Source: an uncultured Christensenellaceae bacterium
GTDB lineage: Bacteria > Bacillota > Clostridia > Christensenellales > Borkfalkiaceae
Assembly (NCBI GenBank): GCA_910587825.1
Contig: CAJUNJ010000004.1
Span: 1 to 64,000 of the forward strand
Length of the DNA stretch: 64,000 bases
Direction: 5' to 3'
The notes beneath the pieces were generated by a model. The model saw only the letters and a list, made by a program, of their open reading frames with translations, was not told the DNA's origin and did no database searches. Position numbers and translations under genes: made by a program. This document shows, one piece after another, positions 8,784 to 17,597 of the stretch (its first letter is position 1; every line of letters begins with the position of its first letter).

Positions 8784-11012
8784 ATGAACAAGGCAATTAA
8801 AATCATAGCAATAATATTTTTAAGCTTTATAACCGTAATAGCGGGATTATACTTTACCTATCTGATTATCACAAAAGACGCGGTTTTAGACAGCAATAAA
8901 CTTATAGGCGCAAGCCGTAACGTCCTTATTTACGATGACGACGGCAACGAACTTACAAGCGCTTCACTTGACGCCCAGAAAAAAAGCGTTGCCGTAAGCA
9001 GTTTGCAAAAACATACAGTCAATGCGTTTATCGCCTCCGAAGACAGAACGTTTTACCGTCACAACGGCTTAAATTACAAAAGAATGCTAAAAGCCCTATA
9101 TAAAAACATAACTTCGGGTTCATTTAAGGAAGGAGCTTCAACGATAAGTCAGCAGTTGATTAAAAACACTCATTTGTCCAACAACAAAACCATAAAACGC
9201 AAACTCAACGAAATAAGACTTACCAAACAGCTTGAAAAACGGTATGAAAAAGACGAAATACTCGAAATGTATCTCAACACAATTTACTTCGGACACAACT
9301 GTTACGGACTTCAAAGCGCGGCGGAATTTTATTTCAATAAAAAAGCCGAAAATCTGGATATTGCCGAAAGTGCAACTATAGTCGGACTTCTCACATCACC
9401 GAACAATTACTCTCCGTTTAAGAACCCGGAAAAAAGTCTTAAACGCAGGAATATCGTCCTCGGAAGTATGCTCGAATGCGGTTATATAGACCAACAGACT
9501 TATAACGAAACAATCGAAATGCCGTTAAACACCGTTCGCACCTTGTCGGAAAACAACTTCGGGGATTATGTAGACGGCGTTTTTGACGAACTTGAAGAAT
9601 TAAATCTCAATTATTATTCTTTAAACGACGGTTGTAAAATCCATACCTATATGAACCGTAACGTCCAGTCGTTTATAGAGAATTTGAACTATCCGTGCGA
9701 CAATGCGGTTATAGTAAACGATAACTCCACTTCCGGAGTTAAAGCTTACAAATCCGTTCTGAACGGAGCCAAACGTCAACCGGGGTCAACCGTAAAACCT
9801 ATTTTTGTCTACGCCCCTGCCATCGAAGAAAAAAATATAAGCCCGTTCAGTAAAATTCAAGACGAAAAAGTCGACTTTAACGGATACTCGCCCGAAAATT
9901 ACGATAAAAAATATCACGGAACTGTTACAGTTACCGAAAGTATTAAAAACAGTTATAACGTACCCGCGGTTAAAACACTTAACTCGCTTACGATAAAAAA
10001 ATGCGAAAAATATCTTGCGGCAATGGACATAGAACTCGATAACGACGAAAAAAACCTGTCGCTTGCACTCGGCGGAATGAAATACGGACTAAGCATCAAA
10101 GAAATTGCGGATAAATATTCGGTCTTCCCGAACGGCGGAAACTACCGCCCCTCGCGCTTTATAAAAAAAATAACGGACAAGGACGGTAAAACTATTTATA
10201 AAAACGACGTCACGGCAAATAACGTCTTCTCGGAAGGAACCTGTTCGCTTGTAAACGAAATGCTTATCGAAACAACAAAAAGCGGAACAGCAAAAAAACT
10301 TAAAGAATTTCAATTTGACATAGCTTCGAAAACAGGTACTTGCGGAAATGCGGAAGGCAACACGGACGCTTATGCGGTCAGTTATACAAGCGACAGCTGC
10401 ATAGCCGTTTGGCTTGGGAATAAGGATAACAGCCGCACGGAAATAACAGGCGGCAACGACTGCTGTAAAATTATGAAATCTATAATTACCAATATTTATG
10501 ACGGGCGAACGCCCGCCCCGCTTGAAACTGAAAAGGGTACCGTAAAAATCGATATCGACCGCGAAGAATATTCCGAAAACGATAAAGTAATACTTGCCGA
10601 CCCCGTTTGCCCGAAATTGAACATAATGACGGTTAAGGTATTAAAAGGCAACCGACCCTCTATTCAGTCCGACAGATTTTCACACCCGACGATTCCCAAA
10701 CCCGATATAAAAGTTGAAAATAACACTGTAAATATTCAATTATGTCAGACAAAGTACTATTCATTTATTATAAAAAGAGTAAATAACGGCAAAACTGACA
10801 TCATTTATGACGGAAAATGGCAAAAATGCGTTACAGATTCCCCCAAGGAAGGAATATATACCTACTCTGTAACACCATACTATGATAACGGTAAAGAAAA
10901 ATTTGTGGGCGCCGAAATCAAACTTTCACCTGTAAATATTTCGTTCGGCGACGGAAATGAACCGCAAATTAAAATTCCCGACATAGCAAATAAAGATTGG
11001 TACAACCAATAA
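8784..11012 (+). CDS. Class A penicillin-binding protein (glycosyltransferase-transpeptidase)
   Basis: This 742-residue bifunctional enzyme polymerizes and cross-links peptidoglycan at the outer face of the membrane. It has one N-terminal membrane segment (residues 5-28). The GT51 domain shows EDRTFYRHNG, GASTISQQLIKN and a RKLNEIRLTKQLEKRY-type motif. The transpeptidase domain has the catalytic STVK (in RQPGSTVKP), SYN (in IKNSYNVPA) and KTGT (in ASKTGTCG). A C-terminal region of about 130 residues resembles a beta-rich accessory domain. It is transcribed alone, divergent from miaB and convergent with scpB. Confidence 0.93.
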   Translation: MNKAIKIIAIIFLSFITVIAGLYFTYLIITKDAVLDSNKLIGASRNVLIYDDDGNELTSASLDAQKKSVAVSSLQKHTVNAFIASEDRTFYRHNGLNYKRMLKALYKNITSGSFKEGASTISQQLIKNTHLSNNKTIKRKLNEIRLTKQLEKRYEKDEILEMYLNTIYFGHNCYGLQSAAEFYFNKKAENLDIAESATIVGLLTSPNNYSPFKNPEKSLKRRNIVLGSMLECGYIDQQTYNETIEMPLNTVRTLSENNFGDYVDGVFDELEELNLNYYSLNDGCKIHTYMNRNVQSFIENLNYPCDNAVIVNDNSTSGVKAYKSVLNGAKRQPGSTVKPIFVYAPAIEEKNISPFSKIQDEKVDFNGYSPENYDKKYHGTVTVTESIKNSYNVPAVKTLNSLTIKKCEKYLAAMDIELDNDEKNLSLALGGMKYGLSIKEIADKYSVFPNGGNYRPSRFIKKITDKDGKTIYKNDVTANNVFSEGTCSLVNEMLIETTKSGTAKKLKEFQFDIASKTGTCGNAEGNTDAYAVSYTSDSCIAVWLGNKDNSRTEITGGNDCCKIMKSIITNIYDGRTPAPLETEKGTVKIDIDREEYSENDKVILADPVCPKLNIMTVKVLKGNRPSIQSDRFSHPTIPKPDIKVENNTVNIQLCQTKYYSFIIKRVNNGKTDIIYDGKWQKCVTDSPKEGIYTYSVTPYYDNGKEKFVGAEIKLSPVNISFGDGNEPQIKIPDIANKDWYNQ

Positions 11013-11020
11013 ATATGAAA

Positions 11021-11053
11021 ACAGCCCGTGCATAGACATAAAGCACAGGCTGT
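11021..11053. terminator. Bidirectional terminator between the PBP gene and scpB
   Basis: Arms ACAGCCCGTGC (11021-11031) and GCACAGGCTGT (11043-11053) pair with one mismatch, and short U-rich tracts lie on both sides. The hairpin separates two convergent transcripts. Confidence 0.75.
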
Positions 11054-11058
11054 TTAAG

Positions 11059-11775
11059 TTAATCTATTTTAATAACGTCGTCATCGTCGGATATAAAATC
11101 AGGAAGCTCATAACCGTCTTCGGTAACGTTGGGTTTAGGCGATGGCATATCCTGATTATCCGGTTCCGCAACCGTTTGGGCGGCTTCTTCGACATATTCG
11201 TCTTTACGGTATAAATAGTTGCCGTCGTCTTCGTCGGATAACAGCGAACTGTTAAGCTCTGCTATCTGTGCCATAAGTTCATCGTAATCAGGAAGTTCGT
11301 CTATGGAATTTAGCTTAAAGCGTTTGAGAAAATTGTCCGTCGTAGCGTACAGTATCGGTTTACCAACAGCATCCTTCCTTCCGCACGGAACTATCATTTC
11401 AAGCTCTAAAAGCGTATGTATCGCATAATCACAGCTTACCTGTCTTATTTCTTCAAGCTCCGGTTTAGTTATGGGTTGCTTATAAGCGATAATTGCGGCA
11501 CATTCCAAAATGGTCTTTGTAAACTCTTTTTCCTTTATAGGCGTCAACACGTCAGATACGGGTTTTTTATATTCCGGGTTTGTCGCAAACTGCAATTTAC
11601 CGTTAAAAGTCAGAAGATGTATTCCGTTATTACCGCTATGTTTTTCTTTTAGTTCGCTTACGGCTGAATTAACTTCTTTTAGCGAGCACCCAAGCTTTTC
11701 CACTATGACTTTAACAGGCACCGCTTCACCCGAAGCAAATACTATTGCCTCAATTATATTCGTCAAATTGTCCAC
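11059..11775 (-). CDS. scpB: Segregation and condensation protein B
   Basis: ScpB is the winged-helix kleisin-binding subunit of the SMC-ScpAB condensin, which organizes and segregates the chromosome. The 238-residue protein has the tandem winged-helix region over about residues 5-165, including IIEAIVFASGEAV at the start and AIIAYKQPITKPELEEIR near 94. The acidic C-terminal tail rich in D, E and P is variable in the family. It overlaps scpA by 26 nt, indicating coupled translation of complex partners. Confidence 0.93.
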   Translation of the reverse strand: MDNLTNIIEAIVFASGEAVPVKVIVEKLGCSLKEVNSAVSELKEKHSGNNGIHLLTFNGKLQFATNPEYKKPVSDVLTPIKEKEFTKTILECAAIIAYKQPITKPELEEIRQVSCDYAIHTLLELEMIVPCGRKDAVGKPILYATTDNFLKRFKLNSIDELPDYDELMAQIAELNSSLLSDEDDGNYLYRKDEYVEEAAQTVAEPDNQDMPSPKPNVTEDGYELPDFISDDDDVIKID

Positions 11776-12568
11776 TTGATACGTCCTCTAAATCCCAAGA
11801 CGGGTTAAGTTTTATATTTATTGTTCCGAAAGAACATTCCTGTTCCACAGTAATGAACTGATGTTTGAGCATTTCGAGAAGAGCCTGAAATGTCGTAATA
11901 ATCTCGTTACGTGAATAAGTTGTAAAAAGGCTGTCAAACCGTACTTCTTTTTTTTCGATTAGCCTGTCGCGGATAAGCGCCACTTTATCTTCTACTGTAT
12001 GAACGTCTTTCGGAATTTCTTTAATGTTTGCCTGTTCGTGCCGCAAACTTTCGTTCCTCAGCATAAGATTTGCAAACGCTTCCAAAAGCGCGTGCACGTT
12101 AAAATCTTTATAAACCACCTTTACTTTACTGAAATCGGTATCGGGATCTTTAAAATAATACCCGATTGTTTCAAGGTTTTTAAGCTTTGGTGTTTCGCTC
12201 TTTATTAATTCATATTCGCGCTGTTTAAGCTGTTCGATTAAAGCCTGTTCTTCTTCGTATGCCCCGCCGATTTCTTCGCCGTCTATTTCAACGACGGGAA
12301 CCATACTTTTCGATTTAATATAAATAATCTGTGCCGCAAGAGCGAGGTACTCGCTTTCTTTGTCAACGTCACGGTGCGGCTGGGTTTTCATAAACTCTAT
12401 ATAATTAAGAAATTGTTCGGTAACTTTTGATACGAATACATCTTCGATTCTTATTTTTGCAATATTTATGAGATGCAACAGCAGGTCGAGAGGACCTTCA
12501 AAGTCATCAAGTACCGTGTTATAATCAACAACCGATTCAAAATTTTCGTAATTTTCCGCCATAGCCAT
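11750..12568 (-). CDS. scpA: Segregation and condensation protein A (kleisin)
   Basis: ScpA bridges the SMC heads in the bacterial condensin complex. The FEGPLDLLLHLI motif near the N-terminus is the hallmark of ScpA. A helical linker and a C-terminal winged helix (about residues 200-260) follow. The ATG at 12568 is preferred over an in-frame TTG 6 bp upstream; another ATG at 12562 is possible, and no strong ribosome-binding site decides between them. It is followed by scpB with overlapping frames. Confidence 0.93.
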   Translation of the reverse strand: MAMAENYENFESVVDYNTVLDDFEGPLDLLLHLINIAKIRIEDVFVSKVTEQFLNYIEFMKTQPHRDVDKESEYLALAAQIIYIKSKSMVPVVEIDGEEIGGAYEEEQALIEQLKQREYELIKSETPKLKNLETIGYYFKDPDTDFSKVKVVYKDFNVHALLEAFANLMLRNESLRHEQANIKEIPKDVHTVEDKVALIRDRLIEKKEVRFDSLFTTYSRNEIITTFQALLEMLKHQFITVEQECSFGTINIKLNPSWDLEDVSSGQFDEYN

Positions 12569-12577
12569 ATCCAAAAT

Positions 12578-13303
12578 TTATATTCCGCTTATAATCGGTA
12601 GCGGCAGACCGAAAATCAAATTCCAGATTGCCGTTATGGGATATCCGATAATATTTCTTGCAAACCACTGCAAATATCCAAGTATATCAAGATACTTTAC
12701 AAACGTCAGATTAGTGTATTCAAGTAAAACTCCGCACAAGAAGCTTTCCACAACAAGTATTATCAGAATATAATAACCGTAATTTCTCAAAAATCTTCTT
12801 ACGGGATTAACTTCTCTCGTCAACGATTCCACCACTCTGAATCCGTCAAGCGGATACAGCGGTAAAAGATTGAACATTATCACCGATAAGCTGTAAAGAA
12901 AAATGAGAAAAAACACATAATTGAAAAAAGTTATCAGGTAACTTAATGCGACGCTTTCAGTCACGGCGTAAGTCGCTATTAACAAGTACAGCGGGTAAGC
13001 AATAAATGCAATAATGTAATTTGCCGTCACTCCCGCTATTGCGGTCGTAAACAAGCCTACCCTGTATCGCCGAAAATTGTAAGGATTGATAGGCACGGGT
13101 TTTGCCCAACCGAATCCGGTAAAAATACATAAAACCATACCGACGGGATCGATATGTTTTATAGGGTTCAGCGTAAGTCTTCCGTACATTTTTGCAGTAC
13201 CGTCACCGTTTTTATAAGCAATAAAAGCGTGTGCAAGTTCGTGAGGCACGAAAACAAAAAATACAGCAATAACAGACGCCAATAGGGAAAGCACTCTTGT
13301 CAT
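12578..13303 (-). CDS. Site-2 protease family (M50) membrane metallopeptidase
   Basis: This 241-residue intramembrane zinc protease has the HExxH motif in FVPHELAHAF near residue 22. The third metal ligand is in NLLPLYPLDGFRV near residue 145. Several hydrophobic segments flank these sites, as in the short YwhC-like group of M50 peptidases. Relatives cleave membrane-anchored regulators, but this substrate is unknown. It lies 2 bp from lysA and just upstream of scpA. This lysA/M50/scpAB clustering is common in Firmicutes, so the position alone does not point to sporulation. Confidence 0.88.
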   Translation of the reverse strand: MTRVLSLLASVIAVFFVFVPHELAHAFIAYKNGDGTAKMYGRLTLNPIKHIDPVGMVLCIFTGFGWAKPVPINPYNFRRYRVGLFTTAIAGVTANYIIAFIAYPLYLLIATYAVTESVALSYLITFFNYVFFLIFLYSLSVIMFNLLPLYPLDGFRVVESLTREVNPVRRFLRNYGYYILIILVVESFLCGVLLEYTNLTFVKYLDILGYLQWFARNIIGYPITAIWNLIFGLPLPIISGI

Positions 13304-13305
13304 TT

Positions 13306-14631
13306 TTATTTCAGATACTCCGGAACAACGTCATTTCTGACTAAATCTTCATAATTTTGAGGTTTAACTATGTATTCTGCTTTACCGTCTTTTACAAGAA
13401 CCGCAGGCGGTATAAAATTTCTGTTATAATTGCTTGCCATTGAATAATTATAAGCGCCCGTAGAAAGTACCGCCAAAATATCTCCGCTTTCAGCCTTAGG
13501 CAAAGGTACGTCGACGGCAATCAAATCCCCGCTTTCGCAACATTTACCCGCTATGGATACTTTTTCGGTACACGGCTCGCAGGCTCTGTTTGCCAGCAAA
13601 GCGGTATATTTTGACTGATATAAAGCGTATCTCGGATTATCGAACATACCGCCGTCTACCGCCACATACTTCTTTACGCCGGGTATTTCCTTAATTGCCC
13701 CTACGGTATAAAGAGTAATACCGGCTTCGCCTATTATCGACCTGCCGGGCTCGATTACAAGATAAGGCAGGTTTAAATTGTTTTCTTTCGATTTGATTTT
13801 TACGGCTTTTATCAAAGTTTTCAAATAATCCGCATAATCGTTTAATTTAAGTTTAGGGTCTTCGGAATTATACCATATTCCGAACCCGCCGCCGATATTA
13901 AGAGTTGCCGCCTCGTATTTAAGCGTTTTCTTAATATCCGCCATAAAGTCCATAACTTTGTTTACTGCGAGCACAAAGGACTGTTTTTCGAATATCTGTG
14001 AACCGATATGACAATGAAATCCCTTTAAATTCAAATTATTTTTTGACAAAATATATGCCGTGATTTCACTTGCTGTTCCGTCGGCAACCGAAAAACCGAA
14101 CTTGCTGTCGGTTCTTGCCGTTTGAACAAATTCATGGGTATGCGCTTCGATACCGGGGTTTATTCTTATCAAAACATCCTGTTTAACTTTTTTTGCCGAA
14201 CACAGACTGTCAAGTAAATCAGCTTCACGGTAAGAGTCGACAACTATTGTCCCCACTTTACTTTCAAGCGCAAATTCAAGCTCGTTTACAAGCTTATTAT
14301 TGCCGTGCATATAAATTTTTTCGGCAGGAAAACCCGCCTTTAATGCTGTATACAGTTCCCCGCCGGACACAACGTCTATGCCTATATTTTCCTGTTTTGC
14401 AATCGCATAAATCGCCGTACAGGAAAAAGCTTTCGAAGCATACAATACAAGACCGTTACCCTCATATTCTTTTGCTATGGTTTCACGGTAAACACTCATC
14501 ATATCTCTTATATGACGTTCGTCAAAAACGTATAACGGTGTGCCGAATTTAACGGTAATATCCGTTGTATCCATTCCGCCAATTTCCAAATGACCTCGGC
14601 TGTTAATTTTTAACGTATCTCTTTCGTTCAT
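13306..14631 (-). CDS. lysA: Diaminopimelate decarboxylase
   Basis: LysA decarboxylates meso-diaminopimelate to L-lysine with PLP. The 441-residue length is normal. The PLP lysine is in LYASKAFSC near residue 66, the HCHIGSQI motif is near 201, the glycine-rich NIGGGFGI motif is near 247, and the C-terminal cysteine of KCCESGD belongs to the active site of the partner subunit. It needs meso-DAP, which ties it to the dapF-like domain fused to carB elsewhere in this window. A promoter at 14665-14693 drives lysA and the genes behind it. Confidence 0.96.
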   Translation of the reverse strand: MNERDTLKINSRGHLEIGGMDTTDITVKFGTPLYVFDERHIRDMMSVYRETIAKEYEGNGLVLYASKAFSCTAIYAIAKQENIGIDVVSGGELYTALKAGFPAEKIYMHGNNKLVNELEFALESKVGTIVVDSYREADLLDSLCSAKKVKQDVLIRINPGIEAHTHEFVQTARTDSKFGFSVADGTASEITAYILSKNNLNLKGFHCHIGSQIFEKQSFVLAVNKVMDFMADIKKTLKYEAATLNIGGGFGIWYNSEDPKLKLNDYADYLKTLIKAVKIKSKENNLNLPYLVIEPGRSIIGEAGITLYTVGAIKEIPGVKKYVAVDGGMFDNPRYALYQSKYTALLANRACEPCTEKVSIAGKCCESGDLIAVDVPLPKAESGDILAVLSTGAYNYSMASNYNRNFIPPAVLVKDGKAEYIVKPQNYEDLVRNDVVPEYLK

Positions 14632-14664
14632 TTTAGCCCTGCTATTAATTTATTGCTTATCGGT

Positions 14665-14693
14665 ATTTTAACAAAATATAGAAAAATAGTCAA
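14665..14693 (-). promoter_or_regulatory. Sigma-A-type promoter for lysA-M50-scpA-scpB
   Basis: On the minus strand TTGACT (14688-14693), a 17-bp spacer and TAAAAT (14665-14670) lie about 27 nt upstream of the lysA ATG, allowing for the start site. Confidence 0.75.
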
Positions 14694-14713
14694 ATAAATT
14701 GCGGATTTAAAAT

Positions 14714-14749
14714 AAAAATACGACTCCTTGTACAGGAAGCCGTATTTTT
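14714..14749 (-). terminator. Terminator after the D-Ala-D-Ala carboxypeptidase gene
   Basis: Arms AAAAATACG (14714-14722) and CGTATTTTT (14741-14749), with further partial pairing inside, lie 14 bp past the stop of the dacF-like gene and end in a U-rich tract on the minus strand. Confidence 0.75.
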
Positions 14750-14763
14750 ATCAAAATGCCAGA

Positions 14764-15921
14764 TTATATAGCCCAGTTTTCAGCCACTATGCCGAAATAG
14801 TCGACGAATCCCGCCTTTTTTACATCTTCCGCAGATACTACGTTAACCGTATCATAAAGTACGCCGTCTTTGAAAATTTCTATTTTACCAACGTTCTGCC
14901 CCTTTGATACGGGGGCTTTTACTTTTTCCGCAACAACGTTAAAAGTCACGTCGGGCGTTTGGTCTACGGCAGAGAAAACAAAAGAATTACGTTCGGGGCA
15001 TACCGCGAACGAGGCTTTCTTTCCTCCGCAAAGTTCGAATTCGTCGTTAAGCGTTACGTCCTTATCGAGAACGATTTTATTCTTATAATTTGCAAATCCG
15101 AAATTGAACATATTAATTGTAGATGAAAAACGGTTATCGCTGCTGTCTGCGCCCAAAATAACCGAAATAAGCCTTAAATTATCCTTTTTTGCCGTCGCGG
15201 CAAGACAGAACCCCGCCTCGTTGGTAAAGCCCGTCTTTCCCCCGTCGCATAACGAATACTTTTTAAGCAACTTATTTGTATTGGTTATCGTCGTCGTTCT
15301 GTTATCGGGATGAACGAAATCTTCAAGCCAGATTTTACTGTAATTAAAGTAATTTTCGTACGATAACAGGTTCTTAAACATAAGCGCCACGTCGTGCGCA
15401 CACGAATATTGGTTTTCTTTGGGAAGCCCGGTACAGTTGGCAAACAAAGTATCTTTACATCCCAATTCTTCCGCCTTTTTATTCATTTGCATTACAAAGC
15501 TATCTTCGCTGCCGGAAATAGTTTCAGAAATGGCTACGCAACTGTCATTGGCAGAACAAACGACTATGCTTTTTAAAAGCTGGTCAACCGAATATTGGCA
15601 TCCCGCCCCCAAAAATACCTGCGAACCCCCCATCCCCGCGGCGCGTTCACTTGCGGTTACTATACTGTCGGGCGAAAGATTGCCGCAGTTTACAGCATCC
15701 ATTGCAAGGGTTAAAGTCATAACCTTGCAAACGCTTGCAATAGGCATACGCTTGAATTCATTTTGCTTAAATATACACTCTCCGGAATCATAATCAATAA
15801 GATATGCCGACTTACAACCCTGCGTAAGCTGACTGTCGGACGACTGAATTTTAAATCCCGCCGAAGAAATACTGCCCGCAATCAAAGTAGCGGCGCATAA
15901 TACGGTAAAAATCTTTTTCAT
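14764..15921 (-). CDS. D-alanyl-D-alanine carboxypeptidase (DacF/DacB-like, class S11)
   Basis: This exported peptidase trims the terminal D-Ala of peptidoglycan stem peptides. The ATG at 15921 gives a clean signal peptide (MKKIFTVLCAATLIAGSISS). A longer TTG-initiated reading would add 12 residues that spoil it. The S11 motifs are SVCK (in PIASVCKVM), SAN (in VVCSANDS) and KTG (in DGGKTGFT), followed by the C-terminal PBP5-type beta domain. It lies beside spoIVB and a SpoIIM-like membrane protein gene, which suggests a role in spore cortex maturation. That role is inferred from position only. Confidence 0.9.
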   Translation of the reverse strand: MKKIFTVLCAATLIAGSISSAGFKIQSSDSQLTQGCKSAYLIDYDSGECIFKQNEFKRMPIASVCKVMTLTLAMDAVNCGNLSPDSIVTASERAAGMGGSQVFLGAGCQYSVDQLLKSIVVCSANDSCVAISETISGSEDSFVMQMNKKAEELGCKDTLFANCTGLPKENQYSCAHDVALMFKNLLSYENYFNYSKIWLEDFVHPDNRTTTITNTNKLLKKYSLCDGGKTGFTNEAGFCLAATAKKDNLRLISVILGADSSDNRFSSTINMFNFGFANYKNKIVLDKDVTLNDEFELCGGKKASFAVCPERNSFVFSAVDQTPDVTFNVVAEKVKAPVSKGQNVGKIEIFKDGVLYDTVNVVSAEDVKKAGFVDYFGIVAENWAI

Positions 15922-15949
15922 ACCAATATTATGCGAAATAATCAGATTA

Positions 15950-16492
15950 TTATACAATAACTATTACTACCCTGAAAAGAACGTTTATCAATAAAAGTAA
16001 TATAAGCATATTTATCAACGCCAGCGCTGCGGGTATTAAAAAAACATATTTTTTGTTTACCGATCTGCAACAATCGCATATCATACAGCTGAATATCAGT
16101 GACAATAACGAAATTGGTATAAAAACCAAAACCGCCACCGTTATGCCGCCAAATGAAATTACCGTAAATAATATTGAGGCATAAACCGCAAAATATATTC
16201 CGCGTATAAAGATAAAAATTAAAGTTAAATATTTGAATTTAGTAAAATAACTTATCAGGAAAAAGATATAAAAATAGAACAAATCGCTTAGCAAATGCGA
16301 AAAAATTATCGACGTGTTTTGAAAACCAAAAACATAATAAACGTAATCTTCCGCAAAATTAATGAAGTAAACGTGCACATCGATAGTTATGTAAAGTACT
16401 ATTCCACATATAATACTACACAAAAGTACTATTAATGCGGCAATAAAATACTTTTTATCCCATTTAATACCTTTAAAAGATAAATTCCTCAT
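15950..16492 (-). CDS. Polytopic membrane protein, possibly SpoIIM-like
   Basis: The 180-residue product has about five hydrophobic segments (near residues 17-38, 58-80, 85-110, 110-135 and 145-175) and little else. Its size, topology and place between spoIVB and a dacF-like gene fit a SpoIIM-type sporulation membrane protein. I see no motif that proves this, so it is best called a membrane protein of unknown function. The ATG at 16492 is preferred to a TTG two codons earlier. This ATG lies inside a perfect 14-bp hairpin (16482-16513), which could affect its translation. Confidence 0.55.
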   Translation of the reverse strand: MRNLSFKGIKWDKKYFIAALIVLLCSIICGIVLYITIDVHVYFINFAEDYVYYVFGFQNTSIIFSHLLSDLFYFYIFFLISYFTKFKYLTLIFIFIRGIYFAVYASILFTVISFGGITVAVLVFIPISLLSLIFSCMICDCCRSVNKKYVFLIPAALALINMLILLLLINVLFRVVIVIV

Positions 16493-16513
16493 ATACAATT
16501 ATATGAGGAATTT
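16482..16513 (-). promoter_or_regulatory. Perfect 14-bp hairpin covering a start codon
   Basis: Arms 16482-16495 and 16500-16513 are perfectly complementary around a 4-nt loop (arm core CCTCATATA). The hairpin begins 5 bp past the spoIVB stop and contains the ATG of the downstream membrane protein gene. It may end spoIVB transcription, hide the next start codon, or both. Confidence 0.5.
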
Positions 16514-16517
16514 GTAA

Positions 16518-17534
16518 TTAATATGAACTTAACATTTTATCTATCGCAATTCCGTATCCCCTCGTCGGGTCGTTTACAAACACGTGGGTCACAGCGCCTA
16601 TCAATTTGCCGTTCTGCACAATGGGACTTCCACTCATTCCCTGCACTATTCCGCCCGATTTTTCAATTAATTCGTTATCTTCTATTTTTATTACAAAATT
16701 TCTGTTATCTTTATTGTGTTTATCCGTTTTGACTATCGATATATCGTATTTCTTGATTTCATTTCCGTGCAGCGTGGAATAAATACAGGCTTTACCGATT
16801 TTTACGTCGTCTATCGCCCCTCTTTCCACTTTAATCAATTTTGTAGTATCAAAAGAATCTGCTAAGTCGCCGTAAACCCCGCACGCGCAATTAAGTTTTG
16901 CATTACCTATGACGTTACCGTTTTCAAAGACGCCTTTCAATTCACCGGGAGTTCCCTTAACGCCCTTTTTAATATCGTAAATTATACATCCGTAAACGGT
17001 TCCTCCGTTTATTTCCATAAGATTATTCTTTAAATCCGTCACGGGATGACCAAGAGAAGCAAACTTTTTATTTGCTTTATCTATATAAGTTACAGTGCCG
17101 ACCCCGTTTATACTGTCTTTCACCAGCACTCCGAGCCTTTTGCCGTTGGAAGAAAGTTCTCTTGCAGGAACAACGTCGAAATTCATTAACTCTCCATCAC
17201 GGGTTATGCCAATATTAAACTTTTTATAATCTTCTGAAAGTATTTTATTGATGTCTTCCGTACGGTTTACTTCAACGCCGTTTATATTTTCTATAATATC
17301 ACCGGCTTTTATGCCGCACTCTCTTGCCGGCGAACGCAAACCGTCTGATGTGAGAACGTCGCAAATGCCGATGACCTCTACGGTAGTAGTACTTAAATTG
17401 AATCCTGCGGAAAAACCTCCGAGATACAAGGATTGCGTTGCGGCGCTTGCATTAATCGGTGAAGCCGATATAGCGCAAATAACCGCTGTAATCAATATTA
17501 AAAGAGTTCTTACAAATTTTTTTCTTAAAAGCAT
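16518..17534 (-). CDS. spoIVB: SpoIVB serine peptidase (S55)
   Basis: SpoIVB is made in the forespore, secreted into the intermembrane space, and triggers pro-sigma-K processing by cleaving SpoIVFA. The protein has an N-terminal membrane anchor (about residues 8-27), a PDZ domain (RECGIKAGDIIENINGVEV region) and the S55 catalytic domain with His in FASLGHPV and Ser in QGMSGSPIV. The ATG at 17534 is chosen over an upstream TTG. No Shine-Dalgarno is visible. The gene follows recN after a terminator, the usual recN-spoIVB order in Clostridia. Confidence 0.95.
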   Translation of the reverse strand: MLLRKKFVRTLLILITAVICAISASPINASAATQSLYLGGFSAGFNLSTTTVEVIGICDVLTSDGLRSPARECGIKAGDIIENINGVEVNRTEDINKILSEDYKKFNIGITRDGELMNFDVVPARELSSNGKRLGVLVKDSINGVGTVTYIDKANKKFASLGHPVTDLKNNLMEINGGTVYGCIIYDIKKGVKGTPGELKGVFENGNVIGNAKLNCACGVYGDLADSFDTTKLIKVERGAIDDVKIGKACIYSTLHGNEIKKYDISIVKTDKHNKDNRNFVIKIEDNELIEKSGGIVQGMSGSPIVQNGKLIGAVTHVFVNDPTRGYGIAIDKMLSSY

Positions 17535-17573
17535 AACAGTATTGTGTGCAAGACTCTTTTTTATATACAATAA

Positions 17574-17595
17574 AAACGGCAGTTGCCTGCCGTTT
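17574..17595 (-). terminator. Terminator after recN
   Basis: Arms AAACGGCAG (17574-17582) and CTGCCGTTT (17587-17595) form a perfect stem that ends in TTTATT on the minus strand. It begins 3 bp past the recN stop and separates the housekeeping run from spoIVB. Confidence 0.85.
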
Positions 17596-17597
17596 AA

